From Ailurus styani (lineage: Eukaryota > Chordata > Mammalia > Carnivora > Ailuridae), in the NCBI GenBank assembly GCA_002007465.1, contig LNAC01000036.1, positions 1,438,881 through 1,502,880 of the forward strand: 64,000 nucleotides of DNA. Direction: 5' to 3'. The stretch's first letter is position 1, and every line of letters starts with the position of its first letter. The notes beneath the pieces were generated by a model that saw nothing but the letters and a program-made list of their open reading frames with translations, ran no database searches and was not told the DNA's origin. Made by a program: the position numbers and the translations under genes. Of this stretch, positions 11,540 through 22,917 are shown piece after piece.

Positions 11540-11544
11540 CGCGC
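11473..11544. repeat. (GT)30 plus alternating GC tract
   Basis: Thirty uninterrupted GT units (11473-11532), then GCGCGCACGCGC. Alternating purine-pyrimidine for 72 bases, the sequence class most prone to left-handed Z-DNA. It produces spurious C/V or H/T repeat open frames on both strands. Confidence 0.98.
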
Positions 11545-13543
11545 TCTGTGACGTACCTGATTCTGTATCTGTATCTGTGTAATACTCATTCACAGTCTAC
11601 AGGTATTATGAAGCACATACAGTATACAATTTTGACCTGACTAAATAGACTAATAGACATCAACTAATAGACAGAATTAGATATGGCAGGTGGAAGTGCC
11701 TTATAGAGGAAATACTGCAGAAAATATGCAGAGGCAAAAATTTCAGCCCAGTTAAAGCCAGGTAAAAAACAATCATATATTCCCAATTGGAAAATAAAAC
11801 TTCAGTATTCTTTGAAAGAGACCTAATTGTTAGATTCTTCTACTCCAGACTTAAACCCTCAATGAAAGCATTTACTTAGACTGAGACCTACTAAAATTTA
11901 AAAATGAATAGCAATCTGCAAGTTTTAAAATGTATGTTCTACATTCTGAATAAACTTGGCAAGATAAGTTGGTGAAAATTATCAATACCAGAAGGACACT
12001 CTAAACTGGGTGAACCTACAATATAATATTTGTGAACTTATGAAGCAGACATCATGTGTTTACTCAGGTTTCATTTAATCGTGGTAAATATATGTATAAA
12101 TAATAGTCTATCAGATAATTGCCACATACAAATTGAACAAAATAAAATTGTAGTATCTTAAATACATTTAAAATTCACATTTTACCAGTAAAAAAAGCAC
12201 GCAGTTCTTAAGAAATAATTATCAGAGGATGAAATTACAAGAAGTGGTTTATTTCAAACTGTTAACTTGGGGATTTTTTTTTTCCTTTCTGTCTTTTAGT
12301 GTGCAGTTTAGACTTTCTTACTTTCAATTCCTGATACGTATTTTTTGCAGTGGCTGTTCATACCTCCTTCCACAAGTTCTCTCTTACTATTTTCCCCTCC
12401 CATTGCACAAAATAGCTGGACATATCTCTCTCTTCCATCCTCAGTTCATCTCAGTGTTTTGGGAGATAAGATTAGAGGCCTTGATCCCCCTGCTGTTAGA
12501 ACAAGACCTCAATCTCTCACTGTCTCTATGTAATCAGGTCCCTATTTTAGCTGCCACAAAGCTGTCAACACAAGAAAATAAGCTATCCCCCATCAAGGGG
12601 TTAAACTGGATTTCACAGTGTGCAAAGGCTCTTCTGAGCAAAATTCCACCTGCACCCTCCATCAGGCAAATTACTTCTGACTTTTAATTTATTTCTCTAG
12701 GAAATGGAAAGGTATGGCATAACCAAAGTCAACAGGGAATAAAGTACAAGGTGTAATCAGGTGCTCACCAATCGCAAGCTCCCTTCCCTGTCAGCTTTAA
12801 TAGGTTCTCAGAACACACAATTTATAGAATGCATGATGTGTCCTCTGTGTTCTAAGTTTTATTTTGGACTTGTCTAGTTAAAGGCACCAATAAGTGACAA
12901 CTGACGTTTGCTTGATGCGATGGTGTTTGGAAGATATGTATAGTGTACACTGCGGTTAGGTCTGAGAGATTGCAAAATAAGATGAGTAATTGAACTGGAC
13001 TCCTGGCTTCCTTGTGTAATGCCTAATCTGCAGAGGAAATCTGATTCAGATGATGGCAGTATCTGTTTTTCAGGATTATGGATATCAAGGATGGGGTACA
13101 TGTTGAAAACACGGAAATACATTTTTAGATGAGGTTACTGTTTTGTGACCAAATCAATTTAGCAGTAAATCATTAAATCATTTAAGTGATATGGTCTAAT
13201 ATGGTCTCTTCTCTATAATTTAACTAAATATGAGTGTATTTCTGTGATTTAATTTTACAAAACCAATTTTAAGGGATGGAGGAGATTTATATAAATTCAT
13301 AAGCTCAAGTACACATCGCTATGGGGAAAATAGGAAACATTTTTGTCTGGAGATTAAAAGAAAAAAATGTTTTTAAGATACAAATTTAATAAGTGTGCAG
13401 GAAATGCCCCTTCAATGAAGTAAAAAAGGGATAATGATAGAAAATTTCATTTTCATTACATGAGTCAGAGATTTATTGGTAGATTTTTCTTTTATGATAT
13501 TATTGAACATTTAATTCAAGAGAGCTTTGAAATGAATTTTATA
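11545..13543. other. About 2 kb without a recognised element
   Basis: Mostly AT-rich. The longest open frame is 12229-12687 forward (152 residues, ATG start), hydrophobic at its N-terminus (FFFSFLSFSVQF), with a pyrimidine-rich acceptor-like tract (TTTTCCTTTCTGTCTTTTAG, ending about 12299) inside it. I recognise no homologous family and no donor or polyadenylation context, so I do not call it a gene. Confidence 0.35.
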
Positions 13544-13545
13544 TA

Positions 13546-14681
13546 CAGGCATACCTCAGAGTTACTGTGGGTTCAGTTCCACAATAAAGCAAATATCACA
13601 ATAGAGTCAACTGAATTTTCTGGTTTCCCAGTGCATACATAAGCTGTTTACACATACTGTGGTCTATTAAGTGTGCAATAACATGTCTAAAAAAATACGC
13701 ATACCTTAATTAAAAAATACTTTATTGCTAAAAAACTGCTAGTCATCATCTGAACTTCCAGTGAGTTGCAATCATTTTGCTGGTAGAGGGCCCTGTCTTG
13801 ATGTTGCTCCAACTTCTCCATCAGCACTTGTGCTTCGCCTAGCATTTTTTATGTTATGTAGACGGCTTCTTTCCTTAAACCTTGTGAACCAACCTCTGCT
13901 GGCTTCAAACTTTTCTTCTGCAGCTTCCTCACCTCTCTCAGCGGTGACAGATACGAAGAGAATTAGGTCTTTGTTCTGAATGAGGCTTTGATTAAAGGGA
14001 ATGTTGTGGCTGGTTTGACCTATCCAGGGCATGAAAACGTTCTCCGTATCAGCAATAAGTCTGTTTAGCTTTCTCATCTTCCATGTGTTCACAGGAGTAG
14101 CACTTTTAATTTCTTTCTAGAACGTTTCCTTTGCATTCACAACTTGGCTACTTGGTACAAAAGGCCTAGATTTCAGCCAGTCTTGGCTTCTCACATGCCT
14201 TCCTCATTAAGCTTAATCATTTCTAGCTTTTGACTCCACTTGGATATTTAGAGGCCACTGTAGGTTATTAATTGGCTTAATGTCCTTATTGCTTCTCAGG
14301 GAATAGGGGGGCCTAAGCAGATGGAGACACAAGGGAATGGCCAGTCGGTGAAGCAGTCAGAATATACACAGTTATTGATTAAATTCATCATCTTACATGG
14401 GCCTAGTTCATGGTGCCCCTAAACAATTACAACAGTCACATCAAAGATCACTGATCACAGATCACCATAACAAATATAATAGTAATAATGAAAAAGTTTG
14501 AAATGTTGCAAGAATCACCAAAACGTAATACAGAGACTTGAAGTGAGCAAATGCTGTTGGAAAAATGGCACATTAGATTTGCTGGACATCAGGTTGCCAC
14601 GAACCTTCAATTTGAAAAAAAAAAAAGCCTAGTATCTGTGAATTTCAATAAAGCAAAGCCCAGTAAAACAAGGTGTGTCTG
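13546..14681 (-). mobile_element. Tigger1 DNA transposon (pogo-like), internally deleted
   Basis: Both terminal inverted repeats are present: CAGGCATACCTCAGAG at 13546 and a diverged partner ending AGGTGTGTCTG at 14681. A TA lies just outside the left end at 13544-13545; the right TA has mutated to CT. Inner sequence follows the Tigger1 order, including 'TCCTTAAACCTTGTGAACCAACCTCTGCTGGCTTCAAAC' and 'GATCACTGATCACAGATCACCATAACA'. The length of 1136 against about 2.4 kb for the autonomous element means most of the transposase body is deleted, with the junction near 13795-13825. Transposase reads on the minus strand. Confidence 0.97.
13797..14258 (-). pseudogene. Tigger1 transposase N-terminal remnant
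   Basis: Minus-strand remains of the pogo/Tigger transposase start, which carries the CENP-B-like DNA-binding helix-turn-helix region. The clean part is the open frame 13772-14092 with readable words [44 protein letters not shown] and [12 protein letters not shown], typical of the CENP-B-type HTH. Upstream, toward 14258, the frame is broken by stops and shifts, and the position expected for the start codon reads GTG. The DDE catalytic part is absent because of the internal deletion, so no active enzyme is possible. Confidence 0.92.
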
Positions 14682-14920
14682 CTCCCCAAGAGTTCGGCTC
14701 CTCTTCTGTTGTAAACCATTAGTGATTTTCATGTTTCTATTAAGCAAATTAAGAAAAACGAACTTGAGGATATTCGTTTGGGAAAGAAGGCTGTTGGGCA
14801 GGAACAATTTTTTCATGCTATGTATACATAAAACATGTTGGGCTGATCCATTATAATCTACTCTGAAATACTTTTTTCATCCTTGTAATGGTTTCACTGG
14901 TCATTTAAAACAACCTTGTC
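14682..14920. other. Unique sequence
   Basis: Short unique spacer between Tigger1 and a CanSINE. The open frames here run out of the transposon end and are not genes. Confidence 0.45.
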
Positions 14921-15152
14921 AAACCAACTCTAAGGGCGCCTGGGTGGCTCAGTGGGTTAAAGCCTCTGCTTTCGGCTCAGGTCATGATCTCAGCGTCCTG
15001 GGATCGAGCCCCACATCGGGCTCTCTGCTCAGCAGGGAGCCTGCTTCCTCCTCTCCCTGTCTCTCTGCCTGCCTCTCTGCCTACTTGTGATCTCTCTCTC
15101 TGTGTCAAATAAATAAATAAAATCTTAAAAAAAAAAAAAAAACCAACTCTAA
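14921..15152 (+). mobile_element. Full-length CanSINE with target-site duplication
   Basis: Complete head (GGGCGCCTGGGTGGCTCAG), B box (GGGATCGAGCC), CT-rich middle, AAATAAATAAATAAAATCTT and A tail. Direct repeats AACCAACTCTAA at 14922-14933 and 15141-15152. Confidence 0.96.
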
Positions 15153-17088
15153 ATTACGGATTTCAGGAGAACATGGGTTTAGGGTGAGGGTCTGGGAGTA
15201 TCATAAAAATGATACTCGTTATAAATAAAGACTTTGATAGGATTGCTGAAACCACACATCACTGTGATGGACCAGTACTGTTAATCTGTATTTTTAGCAG
15301 TGGGGCTCTTTTCATAATGAGAACCTCTAATAACCACTCATGTACAGACTTCCAAGGAGGATGCAAGAATTGTATTGATCTTGTCCATTACTACAGCCAA
15401 CAAATTTCCATGTGACTTAATCCATTTTGGATAGGATTTTATCTCATTTGCAAACAATAACAACAAAAACCCTAACTAATTTCATCTACTGTTTTCATAA
15501 TGTGGAATAGAAGATATATTCTCTATTGCTTATTCTTTTCTTCTTTGCCTACTTCCTGGTCATAGAAACTGCCACCAGTTCTTAGATTTCTCATCAAGAT
15601 GCTCCATTTTGTGGACCAGTGTCTTTTGACTTGGCCTTCCAAGGCAGAATGATTTAGGCCTGAGGCTAATATTGGATTCAACAATGGTAAAATGTCTCCA
15701 CTTACATTAGTCCCATTCATATTCTTTTAAATCTACGTAGGATAATACAAGTTAGGACACCTTGCACGTAACATGTGATAAAGATGTTCTGGCCATAAAA
15801 TTGGTAACCAGCCAATGGACACATTTTTCCTCTCTTACATTAACAAAGGACTAAACCACAAAAAAGAAAGCATAATGTCTCAACATTGGGGTATATATAC
15901 CCATAGGGTTCTCTCTCCCCTATTCCCCTGGGTTATGTATGAAAAATAAATGAGCAATAAATAAGTGAGCAAACTATGAACACTTTTAAAAATTAGTTGT
16001 TAACAGAAATAAATTTAAATATTGATGACGTCAGAATGGAAAGAATACCGTCTGTGAACAAACCTGGCTCATCTTCCTCTTTCCCAACTACTGGATAAAC
16101 GTTTGCTTTTCCCTTTAAGTTCCTTCAGTTCTTTGCACAATGATCTAGCTCTATTTTCCACCAGGTTTATAGATAAGCCTTTTCACTTTAAATCTGTTCA
16201 TCTTGTTTGTGATCCAGATGACAGAAAGCAATTGCACTAAATCCTTAACTTAAGTCTGTTTGCATACAAATGGCGCCTTCCAGGCCTGATTTACATTACC
16301 CAAGCAGGTTTTTTCTGGGAAATTCACTTTCCCTGAGACTTGCATGTGGGTGTCAATTTTCATCAAGGGTGAATCCATTAGTCTCCTTCATTTCCTGATT
16401 ACTCAAGGCTTTATCAAGTAGAGGGGATTTAAGTTCCTTGAAAGATAAGCAATCCATCCATTTCTCTAGATATGGTAAATTTTCTCTCTGGACCTATCCA
16501 GACAATCACAAATCCAGGTACCTAGGCCATAATCTTTTAGATTCTGATGGAATTGCTTCTACTGAATTGGGTTTTGCTATTCCATGGACTTGCAGTAAAG
16601 GACATTGTGAGAGTCAGTCTTAGGGAAATGTACCCCTTAGTTGTACTGAGGCCTGAGAAAATTAGTCAACAATGTGTCTTCCATAAAAGAGTGTTCAACC
16701 AGTGTCCAGGACACACTAGTGAACTTGGGTGAATACCAAGATATGGGTTCACTCAGTCTTCCGGGACATATGGTAAAGCAAGCCCCAAGGCTTATCCCCT
16801 CTGGCTAAGAGCAACCTCATCTGTTGATCACTGTGTACCTTAAAAATATGACATTCTCCTTTCACTCCAATGATATGAGAAAAGGTTGGGAACACTGCTA
16901 TTAAAGCCTCATTCATAACAAGTACATCAGTAAATTTGCTAAATAACTTTTATTTCTTTTGTGTCATGTAGGATTTAAATTTTGTAATTAGACTTGTTGG
17001 TTCCCATTAGATCCTTGGAATTTCAGAGCCAAAGTTAGCATCAGCAACTCCAGCTCTGGCTGCTGTAGAGAGCCTTAAAGAAATGATT
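15153..17088. other. About 1.9 kb without a recognised element
   Basis: No known repeat, no exon with good splice sites and no RNA gene seen. Small open frames at 15209-15415, 15523-15720 (minus) and 16438-16732 resemble no family. ATF/CRE-like TGACGTCA at about 16027 is a single consensus word and not evidence of a promoter on its own. Confidence 0.4.
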
Positions 17089-17321
17089 TAAAGTTTGATC
17101 TTGGGCGCCTGGGTGGCTCAGTGGGTTGATGCCTCTGCTTTCGGCTCAGGTCATGATCTCAGGGTCCTGGGATCGAGGCCCGCATGGGGCTCCCTGCTCA
17201 GCGGGGAGCCTGCTTCCCCCCCCCTCTGCCTGCCTCTCTGCCTCCTTGTGATCTCTCTCCCTCTGTGAAATAAATAAATAAAATCTTTAAAATAAAATAA
17301 AATAAAATAAAGTTTGATCTT
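17089..17321 (+). mobile_element. Full-length CanSINE with target-site duplication
   Basis: Young-type CanSINE (GTGGGTTGATGCCTCTGC variant head, GATCGAGGCC B box, ATAAATAAATAAAATCTTT, tail of AATAA units). Exact 14-base duplication TAAAGTTTGATCTT at 17089-17102 and 17308-17321. Confidence 0.97.
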
Positions 17322-17339
17322 AAACCTACCTCTGTTTCA

Positions 17340-17814
17340 TGTCTTTATATTCATTTTGCTTTCACTACAAGTTTATCCTATTTGTGTGTATCTCCCTGAG
17401 AGAGGGAAACTGAGGAGACCCTATGAGGGGAAAAAAAAAGCGCCATTTTTTCCTTTGCTTCTTTTCTGGCTTCCATTCTTGCCAGGACACGCACCTCCAA
17501 CCCACTCTAAACATGCCTTTGTAATGCAAATAGCATATGTCCTCCTTGTAAGGGACAATAGATAACACACGTAAGGAGTGATTGGGCAGAGTCCTCATAA
17601 ACATTCTCCAAGACCACTGACTCCAAACACCATGATGCCAAGACCCCTGACTTCAGGGAATGAGGGACTTATGAAAGACACCTGGACCCTGTCTGTCCAT
17701 GTTCTGACCAGTTCCTGGATGCCCCAGAGGGTACGTGCTGCAGACCCCAAGCAAAGACAATACTCATGCTCTTTTCCTTTCTGTGTCTCTGGGGCACTCT
17801 GTCCGTGTCTCCCT

Positions 17815-17905
<91 letters not shown>

Positions 17906-18030
17906 CATCCTAAGTAAATTCTGCTTTAACCTCCTGCTGGCTCCTATCTCATTTCCATTTTCACAAAGCCAAGGACCCTCTTGGCAGATCCTGTGGGACC
18001 CTCTCTGGATCCTCGGACCCAGCCTGCCCT
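17340..18030 (+). mobile_element. Possible retroviral LTR remnant carrying a microsatellite
   Basis: Loose resemblance to an ERV1-type LTR: a C-rich U3-like part (17590-17760), an AAGTAAATTCTGCTTTAACCTCC segment like an LTR polyadenylation region (about 17911-17934), and a following GATCCTGTGGGACCCTCTCTGGATCC stretch. No primer-binding site, internal region or terminal TG...CA pair could be fixed. Alternative: unique sequence. Confidence 0.28.
17818..17902. repeat. Composite (TC)n(TA)n microsatellite
   Basis: A 39-base TC run (17818-17856) passes directly into 23 AT units (17857-17902). The TC part is a homopurine/homopyrimidine tract with H-DNA potential. The TA part is self-complementary and can extrude as a cruciform. 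Both parts are pure and probably length-variable. Confidence 0.97.
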
Positions 18031-18559
18031 CATCACCTTCGTGGGTATGTATTTGTGCATTTTCCTTTTCTTTTTCCTTCTGCTCTGATATGTCATCATG
18101 AATCTTGTTGGGAAAATGTGAGACATGGAGATAATATGATATACAAAAATATAATGGGACCTATATGTATATGATAATTAATGACTTATGAAATAAAACA
18201 GTCTCAATTTCATCTCAGGTCAATTTAACACGTGGCAAAATTCTAAATCTCACCTTTTACACAGACGCAATGGGGCTGTGTAGAGGCAGTGGAAACAGTG
18301 TCTCTAATAATAAAACTAAAGAAACATGCAAAAAGTAAACTGGACTTTCTTAACACAAGAACAAGTTCAGGTAATCTACTTAAATTTAAACATCACTGAT
18401 GAGAAAGGACAGTAAAGCAATGGGGGAAGAAAAGCTCTTATGGGTTCCAAATTCCACAGCTCCCTTTGGGAATACAATTACTAATTTTACAACATGAACG
18501 GGGCGGGAGATGGACTTGTTGAGGGAAAGCAACACAAAAGGAACTTTATTTGTTAGCCA
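18031..18559. other. Unique sequence, nothing recognised
   Basis: No repeat family or exon recognised. Confidence 0.4.
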
Positions 18560-18715
18560 TTTGCTTCATTTCTAACCATCTTGTGAAATATTATTACTCA
18601 CATTTTAGAAATGAATCAATGGGGGCTCATAGAGTTTCAGTATCTGGTTCAAGAAAACAAAGCATGCAAGTAGCCTGGCCAGGATCAAACCACAGTGATT
18701 ATCTGCCACCAGGGG
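18560..18715 (-). mobile_element. MIR SINE fragment
   Basis: Reverse MIR pattern: TGTGAAATATTATTACTCACATTTTAGAAATGAATCAATGGGGGCTCATAGAG, then 'AGCATGCAAGTAGCCTGGCCAGGATCAAACC' (compare CAGCTAGTAAGTGGCAGAGCCGGGATTCAAACC). Confidence 0.72.
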
Positions 18716-19383
18716 CAGTGTAATTTCCCTGATTAGGAGTTGTCACTAACAAACCCATGACCAATCTTAGAAGACTTGATAAATCTTTGTGGATGCCAAT
18801 TATGAACACAGTGGCCACTTCTGTCTAGGCAAGATAAGTATGCCAAAGGTCTAACATGGAAGTGATGCCTGAATCCTAATCTAGACAGAGGTATGGAACA
18901 GTAATAGAAATTCAAGGATGATGGAGGAAAGGGAACATGAATGCATGTGAAAATCACACACACTGCTTTCCAGCTATGGTCAAATATTATTTGGAAATCC
19001 TGGTGGGAATGCTCTGAAAATACTTACTGGTCATTGTACATGGCGTTGTCTCTCTCTGGGATGCCTTCACCTTAATTCCATCTTACTGGCCATGTAACCA
19101 GCCTACCTTCTATTTACCTATACTTATTCATTCAGCCATTGTTTTCTGAAAACCTCCAGTTTGCTGGGTGGTCAACTAAGTCCTACACATTCAGAACTGG
19201 ACAATGTGTGGTTTTTGCTATCAGAATTTTTATAATTTTGTGGGGAAATACATTTTGTTGGGCTTATTTGCTTGATGTCATTGTGTCTTATGCATTTTTG
19301 TTTATAGCACTTAACCAATCAAGGCAGTTATGGGTGTGTGTTTTTGTTTCTGTATTTTTTTTATTAAGTCATATTAGCTTTCA
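18716..19383. other. Mostly unique; weak L2 trace
   Basis: TTATTCATTCAGCCATTGTTTTCTGAAAACC at 19125-19155 hints at the start of an L2 3' end. Otherwise nothing recognised. Confidence 0.35.
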
Positions 19384-19574
19384 GTATTTATTTATTTATT
19401 TAGAGAGAAAGTCAGCAGGATTGGGGGCTAGAGGGAGAGGGAGAGAGAGAATCTCAAACAGACTCCTCACTGAGCACAAAGCCCAACACAGGGCCCAATC
19501 CCATGCCCTGAGATCATGGCCTGAGCTGAAATCAAGAGTCAGACACTTAACTGATTGAGTCCCCAAGTTCTCCT
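19384..19574 (-). mobile_element. Older CanSINE copy
   Basis: Reverse CanSINE: ATTTATTTATTTATTTAGAGAG, GA-rich middle, 'CCCTGAGATCATGGCCTGAGC', 'GAAATCAAGAGTCAGACACTTAACTGATTGAG', head end degraded (TCCCCAAGTTCTCC). The 'ATCAAGAGTCAGA' word marks an older subfamily than the AAGCC-type copies. Confidence 0.88.
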
Positions 19575-20839
19575 GTTTCTATTTTTTTAAATGAGAGTTT
19601 CTGATTTGGATAATGTTAGCTTCTGGGGAGTCAGCAATGTGTAAGACACAAACTCAGCCCTTGAAATGATATTCAGATATTGGTTCTTAGGTACTTGATG
19701 CAGGTTAACAGAATAAATGAATTAACATCTAGATTTACCAACTTGATACTTTGGGGGAAGTTAAAGAAGGAAATGTTTAGGCAATGATGTAGTGACCTAG
19801 TACACTAATTATCTGATGCAAATAGGAAGAAAGGCTTCTAAATACTCATATGCACACTTATGCAAAGTAAAGCTAACTATAGATGGTGTGCAAAGAATAG
19901 AAGGTCTGTTCAGAAGATGCGGCAAAACCTCTCCCGTCAATGGGACCTATCAACAGAACCAGGGCAGAGGGATCAATTCCTTTACCATTTTAATGTATAC
20001 AGTGGTTGGGAGCCACTGTAGTTTTCTTGAGAAACTGTGGGACAGACTGTAATTACTCTGCACAGACATAAAAACTAGCTTGTGAATGGGCTAGCATATC
20101 AGGAGAAAGCTGAAAAAGTGGATCCACCTTTGGGGATCAGTGCTGCCTGCAGATAACTGTGAGAACCTATCCTGAAATGCAGGTTACCAGGCCCCGCCCA
20201 GCGATTAAGCTTTATGAGATCTGCTGTGTGGACTCAGAATCTATCTATGCCGGGAGTATTTCCCTAGATTCCTACACAAGTGCTCTGCAGCCCCAGTTGT
20301 GGGAAGCATTCCTTCACGCAGGCAGGGTCTGTCCACGAGGCGTGACTGGACTGATAGATGTCCCGGGGACTCTTGAAGTACGCCACTAAGAAAAATGTAG
20401 ATTTCCAAAGAATGTTTTCCCTTTCAGTCTTGAGAAAGAGCTGCGAAGCTTATTCTGTGCATCGCTAATGAAGGCTGTGCTTCATATTAAAGGCTCCCTG
20501 CTGTGGAGCTGTCCACTTCAGCACTAGCCTCGGCTTTCAAGTGTTAATGATCACGAGCTCCTCTTTTCCCAGAGGGCTGAGGCATGCTCCTCTGTCCTTT
20601 AGGGGCTCAGGCACCTGGCTCTCACGTGGGTCTGACATTCTGGGAACTGTCAGATGGTAGAGATCTTCCTCTAGAGTTTGGATTTGACTTTTTCAAAATC
20701 ACTCTCTCACCTCACCTGTTTACTGCATGTAATACAGAGCTCAGGGTTTCAATCTGTCTCCACAGGAATCTTTTTTTTTTTTTTTAAGAATCTGTGAGAA
20801 CACTTGGGATATGAAGAATGATAGAAACACGTGGGGTCA
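19575..20839. other. Unique sequence, relatively GC-richer
   Basis: No repeat recognised. Open frames at 19816-20052, 20159-20389 and 20584-20787 have no family resemblance and lack consistent splice signals. The block 20160-20560 contains several CpGs (GCCCCGCCCAGCGATT, CACGAGGCGTGACTGG), more than its surroundings, but far from a CpG island. Confidence 0.4.
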
Positions 20840-20965
20840 GAAGGACCCGGGTTCAGATGGAGGTTGGCCAATCACTAGGTGTTTATATCTGCTGCTTAAT
20901 ACATCCCAGTTTCCTCATCTGTGAAATGGCGATAATAAATCTGCCATGGTGGGGTAATTCATCCA
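20840..20965 (+). mobile_element. MIR SINE
   Basis: Good MIR match: GAAGGACCCGGGTTCAGATGGAGGTTGGCCAATCACTAGG, then 'CAGTTTCCTCATCTGTGAAATGGCGATAATAAATCTGCC', nearly the consensus. Confidence 0.88.
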
Positions 20966-21500
20966 ATCTACAACCATATATTGAGTAACAATAAGGGGCT
21001 GAGCATGGTGATAGGAAGTGGGTGATGAGTAAAGCTAAGGTATCTGTCTTTTGGAACTTAGGGGGAAAAGACAAACAGTGCAGATATAAACATCCAGAAG
21101 CCCAATTACAAATCGTGATAACTTTCTGTGGAGCAACTTTCTGTGAAAGTAATAAAGATTAAAGGGGAAGATGGGGATACTTCAGTAGAATGGCAGAGTC
21201 TCCCTGGGCCAGTAATCTAGAGGAGCACACACAAGCAAGCAAAGAGCTGGAGAGAGTATATCGAATAGAAAAAAAAAATAGTAATAAGTTCCTGAGTTAG
21301 GAAGAACTTTACCCACAAGAGACCAGTGACATTGGGGAAAAGCAACATGAGACAAGTTTGGAGAAATGAATATGGACTAAATCGTGCATGGCCTAAGTAG
21401 CCAGACACAAGAATTTTGATTTTATTCTAAATACAATGGGAAATTATTGAGAGAGAAAGGCATGTTCCAATTATAAGAATTATATATGATATGACAGCTT
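20966..21500 (+). mobile_element. L2-type LINE fragment
   Basis: Diverged L2-like 3' region: ACCATATATTGAGTAACAATAAGGGGCTGAGCATGGTGATAGG, 'GTATCTGTCTTTTGGAACTTAGGGGG', 'AATCGTGATAACTTTCTGTGG', later 'GTGCATGGCCTAAGTAGCCAG' and 'TTTTGATTTTATTCTAAATACAATGGGAAATTATTG'. No reading frame. Confidence 0.6.
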
Positions 21501-22716
21501 CTGGTGAATAATAGGTAGTCTATAAATAGCAGTTCTTTGGAAGTCATGATTCACAGTATAACTAAGCTCTCAGTCCCAGAACATGACAGAATAACAGAAT
21601 TTTATTGGTTATGGAGTTCATCAAATTACTGTGTTTCATAAACTGAATGACCCGATCTATCCAATAACCAAGTTCTTGAACCTATAGATTGAAAACTATA
21701 TTCCCTGTACGTGGTGAAAAAGGTTCAAGTGCCAAATTTCCCCAAACGGGGTAGGAAAATGAGTGCTTAAAAAACCCTGAGTGAAATAAAATTTTTTGAA
21801 CAGAAAGATTTATATACACTATTGGTTTGCAGTCTATAAGGAACAGAAATTTCCTCAACATCTATTCTATTGATCTACAGTAGATATTTTTAACCTCATG
21901 TGTGTGAATGAAGAAGGCATGGTTCAAAGCAGTAAGGCAACTTTTCCAATTACATCCAGTTAGTGAATGAGGGATCTGGGAAGACTGCACCAACATGACA
22001 GTTTCCCAGATTTATCACTGTCAATTCCTAGAGTGCAGACTTCCTGTAGTTCTCTTTTGAAATATTAGGCCACATAAGTAGTATACAGAAAGAAGAATGG
22101 GTCCATTAGGTCGTGACACGTCATGTTACCAACTATTGACAGCAAATAAAAAGATTACAAAAAGGAAATACTTAATACAGAAGGCAAGAAAACCTAAACT
22201 TTCATGGGACTATGAACCAAATCACGTGCATTTGAATAGCAGCAAAAACCACACATGATTAAACATTAGTAAAACCACCCCAATTAGAAACTGACTCTCA
22301 TGTCATATGCCCCTCGGAAATAGAATGGCATGACACTATGAAGGTACTCTTCAAAGAACACTTAAACCAGCCCTCTAGGTTAGTTCATCTGTCTGAATTT
22401 AGCAAGCCTATTTTAATTTACCGTCATAACAAGTCAAATAAGTAATGTTAGTAACCATTCCCTGCTAATACATAGTGAAATGCAATTAGAAGGGACAGTA
22501 TGAAAGACAATGATGATTAAGTTAAGTGGGTGAGAGGAAAAGAACAGTTGCTTTGTATCAAAAATACTGGTTCTGCCACATACATAGATAGCTCGGGTCC
22601 TTGGTCGCCTGAACACCAGGCTGCGTCCATTTCTACCTGACCTCCCTCAATTATGTAATGTGAATAATACTCACTTTCATAAGGTAATGGATGTGGTTTT
22701 TCTGGGTTTTTTTTTT
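21501..22716. other. About 1.2 kb unique sequence
   Basis: AT-rich with frequent stops. No repeat family, exon or RNA gene recognised. Confidence 0.45.
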
Positions 22717-22917
22717 AAAGATTTTAAAGATTTTTAAAAAATTTATTTATTTAGAGAGTGAGTGTGACTGTGAGTGGGGGAGGGGCAGAGGGAGAAAAAG
22801 AGGGAAGCGGACTCCCTGCTAAGCTCAGGCAAGGCTCAATCTCATGACCCTGAGATCATGACCTGAGCCAAAATCAAGAGTCAGACGCTCAACCGATGGA
22901 GCCGCCCAGGTGCCCCT
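22717..22917 (-). mobile_element. Older CanSINE copy
   Basis: Reverse CanSINE: TTAAAGATTTTAAAGATTTTT, AAATTTATTTATTTAGAGAG, GA-rich middle, 'GACCCTGAGATCATGACCTGAGCC', 'AAAATCAAGAGTCAGACGCTCAACCGATGGAGCCGCCCAGGTGCCCC'. Confidence 0.92.

Noticed and set aside
11241..11640. Open frames of 99 and 121 residues with H/T or C/V repeats
   Set aside because: They exist only because the (GT)30 tract has no stops.
16024..16034. CRE-like word near 16027
   Set aside because: A single short consensus word without a CpG-rich promoter, transcription start or neighbouring exon.
17578..18101. Three overlapping frames with S/L and Y/I repeats
   Set aside because: Microsatellite translations of the TC/TA tract.
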